Of a stretch of 64,000 bases of DNA, positions 38,405 through 47,651 are shown one piece after another. Location: positions 496,001 to 560,000 of the forward strand of contig NZ_RBII01000001.1 of NCBI RefSeq assembly GCF_003634015.1, read 5' to 3'. This stretch comes from Litorimonas taeanensis. GTDB taxonomy: Bacteria; Pseudomonadota; Alphaproteobacteria; Caulobacterales; Maricaulaceae. The translations under genes and the position numbers were made by a program. The notes under the pieces are model-generated. The model made no database searches, was not told the origin of the DNA, and saw only the letters and a program-made list of their open reading frames with translations. The stretch's first letter is position 1; each line of letters begins with the position of its first letter.

Positions 38405-41400
38405 GTGATTAACGGTTTCAAAGACACTGCAGTCGTGTCCAATGCTTTAACTAAGTCTATATTGTGCGGGTCATCGGCTTTTGCTTTGCTAATGGCAGTA
38501 CCTGCTTTCGCGCAGGATGCAGATCCAATTGAGACCGTTCCAACGAGTTCAACAAGCGACGAAGTTGGCGATGAAGTTGTTGCCACTGGTATTCGTCAGT
38601 CTTTGCAAAGTGCTCAGAACCTTAAACAAAATGCCGATACTTTTGTTGACGCTATTACATCCGAAGATATTGGTGCGCTGCCTGACCGCTCGGTGACAGA
38701 AGCATTGCAGCGCGTCCCAGGGATTACAATTTCCCGTTTTGCGGCGGCTGACGATCCTGATCATTTCTCTATCGAGGGTACAGATGTTGTTGTTCGTGGC
38801 CTGACCTATGTGTCTTCACAATTTAACGGGCGCGATTCATTCTCTGCAAATAATGGCCGCGCGCTTAGTTTTGCCGATGTGCCGCCAGAATTACTTGGCG
38901 CCGTTCAGGTTTTCAAAAACCAAACTGCAGATCTCATTGAAGGCGGAATCGCGGGGACAATTAGCCTTGAGACTGTAAAGCCATTTGATCGCCCCGGACG
39001 CGTAATTGCGGGTTCATTAGAAGGAAATTATACCGATTTTCGTGATGAGCTAACGCCGACAATCTCAGGTTTGTATTCTGACCGTTGGGATGTGAACGGT
39101 CATGAATTTGGGCTTCGGGTAAATGCTGTAAGTTCTGAACTGAAATCCCGTTCGGATGGCTCTCAAATTTCAAGTTTCCAGCCACGAACAGATTTTGGGG
39201 CTGATACCGTATATGCACCGGAAGGCGCCGTAGTGCGTACACAGGATTATGACCGTAAGCGCGTAGGCTATGGCGCAGCAGCCCAGTGGGCGAACCCTGA
39301 TCGTACGATGGAAGCGACGGCTGAATTTATTCGTTCTGACGCCTCGACCTCTTGGGGAGAGAATGTCTCTGAGATTGCAACGGATAATATCGGTGATGAT
39401 GCCTTCTTCGCTTTACCTGGCGCAGAATTCCAGTTCGGAGCTGACAGCCTCTTTACTCAAGGCTCTTTGTCGGCGCCGTTAGGTTGGCGTGCTGACCAAA
39501 ACTCGGGTGATGCAAGGCTGCCAATTCATGGTTTGCAGTCCAATAACATTAAACGCGGGGTAGAGCAGGAATATGTCACTTCTGATTATTCCTTTAATTT
39601 TAAATACACACCAACGGATAGAGTGTCGCTTAACTTTGATTACCAACATGTAGATTCGACCGTTGATAATGTTGATCACACAATTTGGGGTTCGAGCTTT
39701 CAAGATATCGCCTTGGATTTAACGGCGGGTAGTGTGCCGAATATCGAATATCTTACACCGACATTCCAAGGCGGCAGTGTGGATTGTTCAGGCGGCGTGA
39801 CGCCGGGGTCTACTGGGTCCTGTCCATCCTATTTAATCGGAGACAATCCGAGCTTGTCTGACCCATATAATACTTTCTGGCGCGCTGCTATGGATCACAT
39901 TGAGCAAAGTGAGGGTACGCAGGATGCTTTCCGTGCTGATATCGAATATGATATTGAAGAGAATTGGTTGAAGTCAGTACGCTTTGGCGGACGTTATGCG
40001 AAGCGAGATCAGACAACACGAAGTACAGCTTATAACTGGGGTGTTCTGAGCGAAATTTGGGGGAATGGCGGACCTGTTTGGATGGACCAAGTAGGGACAG
40101 GACAGGTTGAAACATATGAATGGGATAACTTCCAACGTGGTAATGTTACGCAGCCTCCCGCATTGCCATTCTATGCTGGAAACCCCGCGCAGAATTATGA
40201 TTCAGCTTCGGACCTTGCGGATCAGGTTGTACGCGCTTGGCTAACACAGGGCGGTACAACCTTAGGCGATGACTTTGTTGCTGCTGGCGGTGACGCAGGT
40301 TGGGCGCGCTTATCTCAGCGGCCAGGCGTTATTCCTGGAACGCACTTTTTGCCTGGTGAAATTTCCGACGTCGTTGAAGAAACAACAGCGATTTATGGTC
40401 GTCTAAATTTTGGAAATGACGACCCGTTTGGCAATGGTATCTCCATCGATGGTAATATAGGGCTAAGGTATGTTGAAACCAACGTTAAATCTGAAGGTTT
40501 CTTCACTGCGCCACCAGCCTCGGATATCCCTGTATTTGAAGGTGGGCCCGTCATTGAAAATGGTCTGCCTGGGGCGCCTGGCGATGGTAACGTCTGCGTT
40601 GATCCTGTAACGTCAACGCCGCCAACTGAGCCGTATGAGCCCCCAGGGTTCTGTGCTTTGACACCGGCGGAGCAAGCCGCTGCGCAGGCTTTTGCTAATG
40701 GTGCGACTCAGGCTCTGCCGCAGGCGAATTATACATATGATAACTTCCTACCTAGCTTTAACTTAAAGATTGGCTTGGATGATGAGAAAATCATTCGTTT
40801 TGCCTATTCAAAAGGTATGTCTCGCGGCGCAGTTGGCCTCTTGCGAAATTACTTTACGCTGTCAGCTGTGACTGAAGACGACCCTAGAACGCCAACAGTG
40901 GATTCTCCGCCTGCAGGGTTTAGAGACGGTTTTTATGGATTTGAAGGTGAGGGCGGTAACCCATCTTTGAACCCTGTGACAGCCGATAATTTTGACATAT
41001 CATTTGAGTGGTATTTTGATGATGTAGGTTCACTAACGGTTTCTGGTTTCCATAAACGTATCAAAGACATCATTGATACAGGGTCTGGTACGCAAAGTTT
41101 TACAAGTAATGGCGTTACCTATGATGATGTGTATCTCGTGCAACCGGGTAATTCGCCTGATACGGGTAAAATTACTGGTTTTGAAATCGCGCATCAACAA
41201 TTCTATGATGATATCCTTCCGGGATGGGCGTCAGGCTTTGGTACTGCGGCTACCTATACCTATGTTGATAGTAACGGGATCCGTTCATCAGGTGTCAATG
41301 CGACGAGTTCAAATCCAACAGCAAATGATGGAGATGCTATTCTTGCTGATGTAGATTCTCTGCCGCTTGCAGGTCTCTCAAAGCATAACTTTAACCTTAG

Positions 41401-41707
41401 TGGTATTTACGAGAAAGATAAGATTTCTGCACGCTTGTCTTATAACTGGAGAAGTGACTATCTTGTGACGGCACGTGATGTGATTACGCCGTTCTATCCA
41501 ATTTTCCAGGAATCCTCAGGTCAATTGGATGGCTCGTTTTTCTACACGATCAATGAGAATTTCAAAGTCGGTGTTCAGGCCGCTAATTTGTTAGACACAG
41601 TGACTGAAACGACGTCTCTCATTCCTAATACGGATGGCCTTCGTGGTTTCCGTTCGGCATTCCGAAATGACCGCCGATTTACATTTGCGCTTCGAGCAAA
41701 CTTCTAA
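38405..41707 (+). CDS. TonB-dependent receptor (Caulobacter/Xanthomonas type)
   Basis: This is an 1100-residue outer-membrane receptor. It has a signal peptide ending AFAQ (about residue 36), then the plug domain (EVVATGIRQSLQSAQNLKQ, VDAITSEDIGALPDRSVTEA, LQRVPGITISR) and a long barrel ending in the terminal Phe (RRFTFALRANF). The style matches the TonB-Xanth-Caul subfamily used for plant and algal oligosaccharides. Start GTG 38405, with GGGGAGA upstream. It is flanked by two LacI-type operators and followed by a strong terminator. The likely cargo is xylo-oligosaccharides, from context. Confidence 0.94.
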   Translation: MINGFKDTAVVSNALTKSILCGSSAFALLMAVPAFAQDADPIETVPTSSTSDEVGDEVVATGIRQSLQSAQNLKQNADTFVDAITSEDIGALPDRSVTEALQRVPGITISRFAAADDPDHFSIEGTDVVVRGLTYVSSQFNGRDSFSANNGRALSFADVPPELLGAVQVFKNQTADLIEGGIAGTISLETVKPFDRPGRVIAGSLEGNYTDFRDELTPTISGLYSDRWDVNGHEFGLRVNAVSSELKSRSDGSQISSFQPRTDFGADTVYAPEGAVVRTQDYDRKRVGYGAAAQWANPDRTMEATAEFIRSDASTSWGENVSEIATDNIGDDAFFALPGAEFQFGADSLFTQGSLSAPLGWRADQNSGDARLPIHGLQSNNIKRGVEQEYVTSDYSFNFKYTPTDRVSLNFDYQHVDSTVDNVDHTIWGSSFQDIALDLTAGSVPNIEYLTPTFQGGSVDCSGGVTPGSTGSCPSYLIGDNPSLSDPYNTFWRAAMDHIEQSEGTQDAFRADIEYDIEENWLKSVRFGGRYAKRDQTTRSTAYNWGVLSEIWGNGGPVWMDQVGTGQVETYEWDNFQRGNVTQPPALPFYAGNPAQNYDSASDLADQVVRAWLTQGGTTLGDDFVAAGGDAGWARLSQRPGVIPGTHFLPGEISDVVEETTAIYGRLNFGNDDPFGNGISIDGNIGLRYVETNVKSEGFFTAPPASDIPVFEGGPVIENGLPGAPGDGNVCVDPVTSTPPTEPYEPPGFCALTPAEQAAAQAFANGATQALPQANYTYDNFLPSFNLKIGLDDEKIIRFAYSKGMSRGAVGLLRNYFTLSAVTEDDPRTPTVDSPPAGFRDGFYGFEGEGGNPSLNPVTADNFDISFEWYFDDVGSLTVSGFHKRIKDIIDTGSGTQSFTSNGVTYDDVYLVQPGNSPDTGKITGFEIAHQQFYDDILPGWASGFGTAATYTYVDSNGIRSSGVNATSSNPTANDGDAILADVDSLPLAGLSKHNFNLSGIYEKDKISARLSYNWRSDYLVTARDVITPFYPIFQESSGQLDGSFFYTINENFKVGVQAANLLDTVTETTSLIPNTDGLRGFRSAFRNDRRFTFALRANF

Positions 41708-41740
41708 AGCGCTTATGTGGTCATTTTGAAACAAAATTAA

Positions 41741-41766
41741 AGCCGCCGTTTCGGCGGCTTTTTTTG
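41741..41766 (+). terminator. Intrinsic terminator after the TonB receptor
   Basis: Stem AGCCGCC with GGCGGCT, loop GTTTC, followed by seven T's. It lies 34 bases after the receptor stop. Confidence 0.92.
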
Positions 41767-41793
41767 TGCGAAGATTTCTTATACGGTCAAGCT

Positions 41794-42828
41794 ATGTTGA
41801 ACTTAGATGATTTACCTTCAATTCCGATTTACGAAAACGTCACTTATGACTCCTTTCGCGAAGAAATATACCCTTTGGGCCGCCCAGCCATCCTAAAGGG
41901 ATATGTATCAGATTGGCCCATTGTAAAAGCGGCCTCTAAATCAACACAGCATGTCTCAGACTATTTGAAAGCAAGGGATACCCATAAGCCTGTCCCAATA
42001 ATGCATGGGCCAGAGGATATTGAGGGGCAATTTTTTTATAGTGATGATCTACAAGGCCTGAATTTCACGAAGGTATTAAATTCGCTGTCCAAAACGCTTG
42101 ATGAGATTGAGGGCAACCCAAGCGGTGCCGTTTATATTCAATCTGTACCGACATCTGATATCCTATCAGGATATGATACGGAAAACCCTCTTGATATTGT
42201 CGATAGTTCTGTCGGCTCAAGAATCTGGATTGGCAATAAATTAACAGTACAAACCCATTTTGATTTATCTGAAAATATTGCCTGTGTTGTTGCAGGCAGG
42301 CGTCGATTTACGCTGTTTCCGCCAAACCAAATCAAGAACCTCTATATCGGCCCATTTGAAAAAACATTGGCAGGCCCACCGATTTCAATGGTGAAATTAA
42401 ATGATATAGATCATGAGAAATATCCAAATTTTTCCGAAGCTCTTGAACATGGAATGAGTGCAGAGCTTGCAGCTGGTGATGCTATTTATATTCCTTATTT
42501 CTGGTGGCACCATGTTCAGTCTTTGGAGGAATTCAATATTCTCGTAAACTATTGGTGGAGTGATATGGAACCTGATTTAGGCTCCCCATATGATGCTCTT
42601 TTACATGCGTTGATTAGTTTTCGAGGCATGCCCGAGAGACAAAGAAAAGTGTGGCAAGACGTATTCGCCCATTTGGTTTTTCAGGAAAATGGGGATGCCG
42701 CCGCGCATTTGCCAAAGGATAGTCAAGGCGTGCTTGGTGAACATACACCGCAGCAACGGCAGCATATGCGGAAAAACTTAGTCAGGGCCCTCGCATATCA
42801 GGCGGGGATTGTCCCGCAAGCGCGTTGA
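41794..42828 (+). CDS. Cupin-like (JmjC/Cupin_8) iron/2-oxoglutarate-type oxygenase
   Basis: This is a 344-residue protein from ATG 41794. The upstream TTG at 41764 lies in the terminator tail and is rejected. Fe ligands are visible as H155 and D157 (TVQTHFDLSENI) and a distal His at 239/240 (YIPYFWWHHVQSL), with the double-stranded beta-helix strands AGRRRFTLFPPNQI between. The early PAILKGYVSDWP is typical of Cupin_8 proteins. Homologues often accompany TonB receptors and halogenase-family genes in sugar loci, but substrate and role are not established. It may hydroxylate a surface protein or receptor component. Confidence 0.85.
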   Translation: MLNLDDLPSIPIYENVTYDSFREEIYPLGRPAILKGYVSDWPIVKAASKSTQHVSDYLKARDTHKPVPIMHGPEDIEGQFFYSDDLQGLNFTKVLNSLSKTLDEIEGNPSGAVYIQSVPTSDILSGYDTENPLDIVDSSVGSRIWIGNKLTVQTHFDLSENIACVVAGRRRFTLFPPNQIKNLYIGPFEKTLAGPPISMVKLNDIDHEKYPNFSEALEHGMSAELAAGDAIYIPYFWWHHVQSLEEFNILVNYWWSDMEPDLGSPYDALLHALISFRGMPERQRKVWQDVFAHLVFQENGDAAAHLPKDSQGVLGEHTPQQRQHMRKNLVRALAYQAGIVPQAR

Positions 42829-42912
42829 CACATTAATATTTTTGTCTGATTCATGAATCAATAATAAGAATAAAGGCATGGCAAGAAAAGGCGTGGACAT
42901 CATTCTTAAAAA

Positions 42913-42929
42913 AAGATAGCGTTAACATT
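42913..42929 (+). promoter_or_regulatory. LacI-type operator upstream of the sugar transporter
   Basis: AAGATAGCGTTAACATT matches the shared core (GATA-GCGT-TAAC), 31 bases before the transporter start. A separate 14-base palindrome TGATTCATGAATCA stands at 42847-42860. Confidence 0.6.
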
Positions 42930-42960
42930 GTAAGAAATATAAAATTTCAGGGGAATATAA

Positions 42961-44370
42961 ATGAATACACAAGCCGTATCGGCGGAAAAATCCGCCACCG
43001 GATTTATCGTTTTTATTAGTCTCGTCGCAACACTTGGCGGGTTCTTATTTGGATATGATAGCGGAGTAATCAACGGTACCGTTGATGGGCTGCAAACCGC
43101 CTTTAATTCTAAGAGTGTAGGCACGGGGTTTAGTGTGGCCTCGATGCTTTTGGGGAGCGCTTTTGGCGCTTTTTTTGCTGGTAGGCTATCTGATAAATTC
43201 GGCCGACGGACAATGTTACTCGTCGCGGCTATTCTCTTTATCATAAGTGCCTGGGGCTCTGGGGCCGCTAATAGTTCTGCACCTTTTGTATTTTATAGAA
43301 TTCTAGGTGGTTTGGCTGTTGGCGCTGCATCGGTTATGGCGCCAGCCTATATTTCTGAAATTGCACCCGCTCGAATTAGAGGTCGTTTAACCTCTATCCA
43401 ACAAGTGGCGATTATCGCCGGTTTGTTTCTGGCCTTCTTAAGTAATTACTTATTGGCAAAAACATCAGGGTCTTCTCTTTCACCTCTATGGGGAGGGCAT
43501 GAAACATGGAGATGGATGTTTTGGATGGAATTAATTCCTGCTTTCATTTTTCTGATAATGCTCTTTTTTATTCCTAAAAGTCCGCGCTTTCAAATGGTGC
43601 AAGAAGATGAAATTGGCGCGCATAAAACTCTGAGCCGTATATATGGAGAAGCCGGGGCAGGGCGAAAGGTCGCTGAGATTAAAAGTTCTCTAGCCTCAGA
43701 TCACAAGCCTAAACTAACGGATGTATTAGAGAAGGGCCGCCTGTTCCGAGGAATTGTTTGGGTGGGTATTGGTCTCGCTGTATTACAGCAATTAGTCGGG
43801 ATTAATATCGTCTTTTATTATGGGTCCGTACTTTGGCAATCTGTTGGGTTTACGGAATCTGACGCCTTATTGATCAATGTTCTATCTGGTGCGCTGTCAA
43901 TAGGGGCTGTGCTTATTACGCTCGCGACTATCGATAGGGTTGGGCGTAAACCCTATTTGGTTTTAGGGTCAATTGGCATGTTTGTTACGTTGGCTATTGT
44001 CGCTTATGCTTTCAGTACGGGCAGTATTGTTGATGGACGTTTGACATTAAGTGACCAAATGGGCCTCATCGCCCTTATCGCCGCGAATGCTTACGTCGTA
44101 TTTTTTAATATGAGCTGGGGTCCCGTCATGTGGGTCATGCTTGGTGAAATGTTCCCAAACCAAATTCGCGGCTCTGGTTTAGCTGTCGCCGGGTTTGCGC
44201 AGTGGATGGCGAATTTTGCCATTACAATGACATTTCCGATTTTCCTCGCAACAATCGGATTGGCGGCCGCTTATGGTATTTATGCCGTCTTTGCTTTTGC
44301 TTCGATATTCTTTGTGATTTGGTTCGTGAAAGAAACAAAAGGCAAGGAATTAGAGGACATGGTTGGCTAA
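42961..44370 (+). CDS. MFS sugar porter, probable D-xylose:H+ symporter (XylE-like)
   Basis: This is a 469-residue inner-membrane protein with twelve hydrophobic segments. Sugar-porter signatures are GGFLFGYDSGVINGTVDG, GRLSDKFGRRTMLL, RIRGRLTSIQQVAIIAG, PKSPRFQ, QQLVGINIVFYYGSVLW, DRVGRKPYL, MSWGPVMWVMLGEMFPNQIRG and the closing VKETKGKELEDM. It takes up a monosaccharide, probably xylose released in the periplasm by the GH3/GH10 enzymes. ATG 42961 has AGGGGAA upstream. The operator-like site places it in the xylose regulon. Confidence 0.93.
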   Translation: MNTQAVSAEKSATGFIVFISLVATLGGFLFGYDSGVINGTVDGLQTAFNSKSVGTGFSVASMLLGSAFGAFFAGRLSDKFGRRTMLLVAAILFIISAWGSGAANSSAPFVFYRILGGLAVGAASVMAPAYISEIAPARIRGRLTSIQQVAIIAGLFLAFLSNYLLAKTSGSSLSPLWGGHETWRWMFWMELIPAFIFLIMLFFIPKSPRFQMVQEDEIGAHKTLSRIYGEAGAGRKVAEIKSSLASDHKPKLTDVLEKGRLFRGIVWVGIGLAVLQQLVGINIVFYYGSVLWQSVGFTESDALLINVLSGALSIGAVLITLATIDRVGRKPYLVLGSIGMFVTLAIVAYAFSTGSIVDGRLTLSDQMGLIALIAANAYVVFFNMSWGPVMWVMLGEMFPNQIRGSGLAVAGFAQWMANFAITMTFPIFLATIGLAAAYGIYAVFAFASIFFVIWFVKETKGKELEDMVG

Positions 44371-44395
44371 TCACGGCAAACCAGAATGATTGATG

Positions 44396-44428
44396 GCTGC
44401 CGCGGTGAAAGATACGCGGTAGCTTGTT
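44396..44428 (+). terminator. Probable terminator after the MFS gene
   Basis: Stem GCTGCCGCG with CGCGGTAGC (one G-T pair), 10-base loop, followed by TTGTTT. It is weaker than the receptor terminator. Confidence 0.55.
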
Positions 44429-44491
44429 TGCAAGTAACCGCTCATATCAAGCTGCGAATATACTGCGCGTAAGCATGTCAGCTTTCTGTCT

Positions 44492-44511
44492 CGGTATAGC
44501 GGCATCATTTT
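44492..44511 (+). promoter_or_regulatory. Weak LacI-type site upstream of the transaldolase gene
   Basis: The stretch TATAGCGGCATCATTTT keeps the ATAGCG core and the ATCATTTT arm, but the left arm is degenerate. It is 77 bases upstream of the start. Included as a possible regulon member only. Confidence 0.3.
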
Positions 44512-44587
44512 AGTGCGTAGCCATCACATAGAGAATATTTTCAAAACAAGCCTTTTCAAATTCAAATGATTACGAATGGAGACCTGA

Positions 44588-45244
44588 ATGCAATTTTTTG
44601 TTGATAGTGCAGACCTTGATCAAATTGCCGAACTAAACGATGTTGGGCTCGTCGATGGGGTCACGACAAATCCGTCTATAATTGCAAAATCTGGACGTGA
44701 TTTTAAAGAGGTCATAGCGCAAATTTGTGATGTAGTGACGGGTCATGTTAGCGCCGAAGTCGTTGCGACCGAGGCTGATGAAATGATTAAAGAAGGGCGC
44801 CATTTGCGCAAAATCGCTTCGAACGTTTGCGTTAAACTTCCACTTACAATGGACGGACTGAAAGCCTGTAATACATTGTCTAGAGAGGGGATTCCGACGA
44901 ATGTGACACTTTGTTTTTCGCCTAACCAAGCACTCCTTGCTGCAAAATGCGGGGCGACTTATATTTCGCCCTTCATTGGCCGATTAGACGATATCACATT
45001 GGATGGACTTGAACTCATTGAAGATATTCGAACGATTTACGACAACTATGGCTTTGAAACTAAAATTCTGGCGGCCTCAATTCGCAATGCTAATCATGTC
45101 AAAGAATGTGCACTCATTGGGGCGGATGTTATGACGGCGCCGCCAAACGTCATTCGGAACCTCTCTAATCATGTTTTGACAGATAAAGGTCTCGCCGCAT
45201 TTCTGAAAGACTGGGAAAAAACAGGGCAATCAATCCTGACTTAA
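44588..45244 (+). CDS. Transaldolase (small, fructose-6-phosphate-aldolase-like subfamily)
   Basis: This is a 218-residue TIM-barrel protein. Seen: [16 protein letters not shown], the signature [13 protein letters not shown], the Schiff-base Lys in [45 protein letters not shown], and [25 protein letters not shown]. This matches the short transaldolase/FSA family (TalC-like). In this locus it would move carbon from xylulose-5-phosphate through the non-oxidative pentose-phosphate route. Transaldolase against F6P aldolase activity cannot be decided by eye. Confidence 0.92.
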   Translation: MQFFVDSADLDQIAELNDVGLVDGVTTNPSIIAKSGRDFKEVIAQICDVVTGHVSAEVVATEADEMIKEGRHLRKIASNVCVKLPLTMDGLKACNTLSREGIPTNVTLCFSPNQALLAAKCGATYISPFIGRLDDITLDGLELIEDIRTIYDNYGFETKILAASIRNANHVKECALIGADVMTAPPNVIRNLSNHVLTDKGLAAFLKDWEKTGQSILT

Positions 45245-45391
45245 TTTCAACTCGAGGTTTGCGATTCTCGTCTCTTGAGCGCGTATGCGCTCTAAGACAT
45301 AAGTGTCTTGTGTGCAATCGGACGCACTCATTGTCTCCAGCATCAGCCATAGTTTTTTCCAAAAACCTGTTTTGTGTTTTAGATCTGTCAT
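45230..45391 (-). CDS. Possible small protein of 53 residues
   Basis: The ORF starts at ATG 45391, with GAGG nine bases upstream, and encodes a basic N-terminus ([20 protein letters not shown]) and a Glu/Arg/Leu-rich tail ([19 protein letters not shown]) that could form a coiled coil. Its end overlaps the convergent transaldolase 3' end by 15 bases. It lies 30 bases downstream of the SDR gene on the same strand and could be co-transcribed. Resemblance to short hypothetical proteins of the phage-shock PspB type is only in size and coil. Real-gene status is uncertain. Confidence 0.4.
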   Translation of the reverse strand: MTDLKHKTGFWKKLWLMLETMSASDCTQDTYVLERIRAQETRIANLELKLSQD

Positions 45392-45421
45392 TAGGTTAGT
45401 CCTCAATGCTGGGTGTGATGG

Positions 45422-46438
45422 CTATGATGTTTGATGAGCTTTGACTGCAGCGCCAGTATCCGCAATCATCTTGTTGAACGATATTGGCGTCCAATCGAAC
45501 AACTGCTGGGTTCTCGAATTATCAGCGCTGACATTCATGCCCAGGAAGCTGAGCATACCTTTTGCTTCGCGATCAAATAATGCGGAGAGGCGAATTATAA
45601 GGTTAGGCGCAAAACGCGTGCTTGGGCCCTCGTAGCCTTCATCTTTAAGGACCTGCGCCACATCCGCAAAACCATGAGGCTTCGAGTCTGACGCGATGAT
45701 TCTTTGGCCTGACGCGCCGTCGTGAGTCATGGCTAAAACATGAAGCTTAGCCACGTCCCTTACATCCACCATTGGCATTGCTAGTCGCGGTACCATTGGC
45801 AGTTTACCCTTCAACATCTGATCGATAAAACCCATACTTGCACCGGTCAAATTATCTCCCAGTGGAGGCCCATAGACAGCACCGGGATTTATGACAACCA
45901 ATTCCATTTGGTTAGTACTGGCCTGACTATTCACAAAGTCCCATGCAGCCTTTTCGGCCAGGGTTTTACTCTTGATATAAGTGCTGACATCTTTTGCATT
46001 GATATCCGTCCAGTGACTCGGCGTCACTGTTCCGCTTTTCATACTTCCCATCATGGAAACAAGAGAACTCGTAAGAACCACTCTCTTGATTTTAGCCTTT
46101 TCGGCCGCATGCAGTGCACGAAGAGTTCCTTCGACAGCTGGGTTAATCATTTCAGCTTCAGATTTCGGGTTTGCAACAGTGAAAGGAGACGCGACATGGA
46201 CAACAAAGTCGCTGCCATTGGCCGCTTCGTCCCAACCTTCGTCTTTAGATAGGTCCAGCTCGACAAAGGTCAACTTTGACGTATCGACGGACGCCGCATG
46301 TAAAGTATCGCGGACATGTTTTTCTTTAGATTTACTGCGGATAGAGCCGCGAACATGGTAACCATCTTCCAAAAGAAGTTTCGCCACGTGAAGACCGATA
46401 TATCCTGAAACACCGGTTAATAATACTGTTTTGGTCAT
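45422..46438 (-). CDS. NAD(P)-dependent extended short-chain reductase (dihydroflavonol-reductase/epimerase-like)
   Basis: This is a 338-residue protein with the Rossmann motif TGVSGYIGLHVAKLLLEDGY and the catalytic pair in YIKSKTLAEKAAWDF (YxxxK). It also has HVASPF and INPGAVYGPPLGD, typical of dihydroflavonol-4-reductase and aldehyde-reductase-like extended SDRs. It is divergent from a TetR gene across a 112-base promoter with a palindrome, so it is probably the TetR target. Substrate is likely an aldehyde or ketone, otherwise unknown. Confidence 0.9.
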   Translation of the reverse strand: MTKTVLLTGVSGYIGLHVAKLLLEDGYHVRGSIRSKSKEKHVRDTLHAASVDTSKLTFVELDLSKDEGWDEAANGSDFVVHVASPFTVANPKSEAEMINPAVEGTLRALHAAEKAKIKRVVLTSSLVSMMGSMKSGTVTPSHWTDINAKDVSTYIKSKTLAEKAAWDFVNSQASTNQMELVVINPGAVYGPPLGDNLTGASMGFIDQMLKGKLPMVPRLAMPMVDVRDVAKLHVLAMTHDGASGQRIIASDSKPHGFADVAQVLKDEGYEGPSTRFAPNLIIRLSALFDREAKGMLSFLGMNVSADNSRTQQLFDWTPISFNKMIADTGAAVKAHQTS

Positions 46439-46492
46439 TGGGTTTCCTTCAAAACTGTTTTCAACATACCTCGAAGTGAGGACTTGATTAGT

Positions 46493-46513
46493 TTCGTACT
46501 AACTGGTACGTAA
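46493..46513. promoter_or_regulatory. Candidate TetR operator in the SDR/TetR divergent promoter
   Basis: Inverted halves TTCGTAC and GTACGTAA surround a short spacer, with one mismatch. A second GGTACG half occurs at 46540-46545, beside the TetR start. It fits a dimeric TetR binding region. Confidence 0.5.
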
Positions 46514-46550
46514 AATATGTCAACAATAAAATACCGATAGGTACGATTTA

Positions 46551-47162
46551 ATGAGCGATAGTGAAAAACGAGGTCGAGGCCGCCCCAAGAGTCTAAACCG
46601 TGACCAAGTCATTGCGACGGCAATGGAACATTATTGGGTAGATGGCCCGGCAAATGTCTCAATTAACGAGATCTGCAAACGTGCGGGTGTTTCGAAACCG
46701 GGCCTTTATAGAGAGTTTGGAGGTGAGGATGGCTTGCATCAGGCTGTGCTTGAAAATTATCTCGATAAAGGTCTTAAAAAACTATATGATGTTTTGGCAG
46801 TTGACCGGCCCTTTAAGGACGGAGTCGAGGCCTTGATTAATCTGTTTTTGGAAAGCCGTTCCGTATTTACTTCACCAAGGGGATGCCTTCTTAGGGATAT
46901 GCGCTCTTGCGAAGATCATTTGGGGCCCAACACTTGTGAGACGATTGAGCGACTTCACAGTGATTCTATGGCCCAATATGCGGTCTGGATTGAGCGCGCA
47001 AAGAGCAGAAATGAAATCCAGAACATATGGACTGACATCGCAGTGGAGTATGTAGACTTGCAATTTGGTAACGCAATGTTGCTTCTTAAACGCAATGAAC
47101 CTGATGATATGATTGTTCAAGTCATGCGTTTGGCATTTTCAGTTTTTACTCCAAAACTGTAA
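46551..47162 (+). CDS. TetR/AcrR-family transcriptional regulator
   Basis: This is a 203-residue protein. The N-terminal helix-turn-helix is complete (RDQVIATAMEHYWVDGPANV, then SINEICKRAGVSKPGLYREF). The C-terminal ligand domain contains SRSVFTSPRGCLLRDMRSCE, as in TetR_C-type regulators of small reductases. It is divergent from the SDR gene and probably represses it and itself, released by the reductase's substrate. Confidence 0.9.
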   Translation: MSDSEKRGRGRPKSLNRDQVIATAMEHYWVDGPANVSINEICKRAGVSKPGLYREFGGEDGLHQAVLENYLDKGLKKLYDVLAVDRPFKDGVEALINLFLESRSVFTSPRGCLLRDMRSCEDHLGPNTCETIERLHSDSMAQYAVWIERAKSRNEIQNIWTDIAVEYVDLQFGNAMLLLKRNEPDDMIVQVMRLAFSVFTPKL

Positions 47163-47183
47163 GGCGCTTAGGCTTAGTCACTT

Positions 47184-47211
47184 TAAGACTATTGAATTAA
47201 GACTATTGAAG
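47184..47211. repeat. Two exact 14-bp tandem copies
   Basis: TTAAGACTATTGAA occurs at 47184-47197 and again directly at 47198-47211, 22 bases after the TetR stop. It opens a 555-base stretch (47163-47717) without any full gene. The stretch also holds the dusA-like fragment and two palindromes listed separately. Confidence 0.7.
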
Positions 47212-47528
47212 CTGTATTTCCGCAATATGGGGTTTCATGGGTGCATTTATGCCATCGTTAACTCCCATTCCGCTTGAAATTGTTCTTTCTCCTCCTATGT
47301 TTTGAGGGTGTCTCAACTCCAATAAATTGCCTCATTTTTTAAAGGGGCTGACGCATACTGACACTCTGTCCGTTTTGCTGAAACAACTTATGAAAGTTGT
47401 CAGAGTTACATGTGACTATTATAATCATGTCCTAAATTGTTCGGGTGTAGTCTCTAAGAGAAAATGCGTGCTTTTCATTATAATTAGGTGCACATGCATC
47501 TTGACCAACTGTTTAAAGTAAATCGTAA

Positions 47529-47609
47529 ATGGATAAAAATAAAAAGTTCACAGCCAGCGTTGCGCCCATGATGGATTGGAACGACTATCCAATAAAAACA
47601 ATGGGTTAG
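47529..47609 (+). pseudogene. dusA: Fragment of the 5' end of dusA (tRNA-dihydrouridine synthase A), likely att-site scar
   Basis: The 26-codon reading frame from ATG 47529 gives MDKNKKFTASVAPMMDWNDY and then diverges to a stop at 47607. DusA proteins begin with an (R/F)SVAPMxDWTDRHCR block holding the FMN-site start, so FTASVAPMMDWND is a specific match, with Thr replaced by Asn. The rest of dusA is absent from the window. The first codons of dusA are a known target for a family of integrases, which leave one short 5' fragment at one end of the element and an intact gene at the other. I therefore read this as an attachment-site remnant. A chance match is unlikely but not excluded. Confidence 0.65.
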
Positions 47610-47651
47610 GCGTCCTCGTGTGCAATCTGTGTGCAGTTCGAAAAAGTTTTG

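Noticed and set aside
47327-47521. 64-codon plus-strand open frame before the dusA fragment
   Set aside because: Unusual composition (many Cys, Ile and Leu), no family, and no clear ribosome site.
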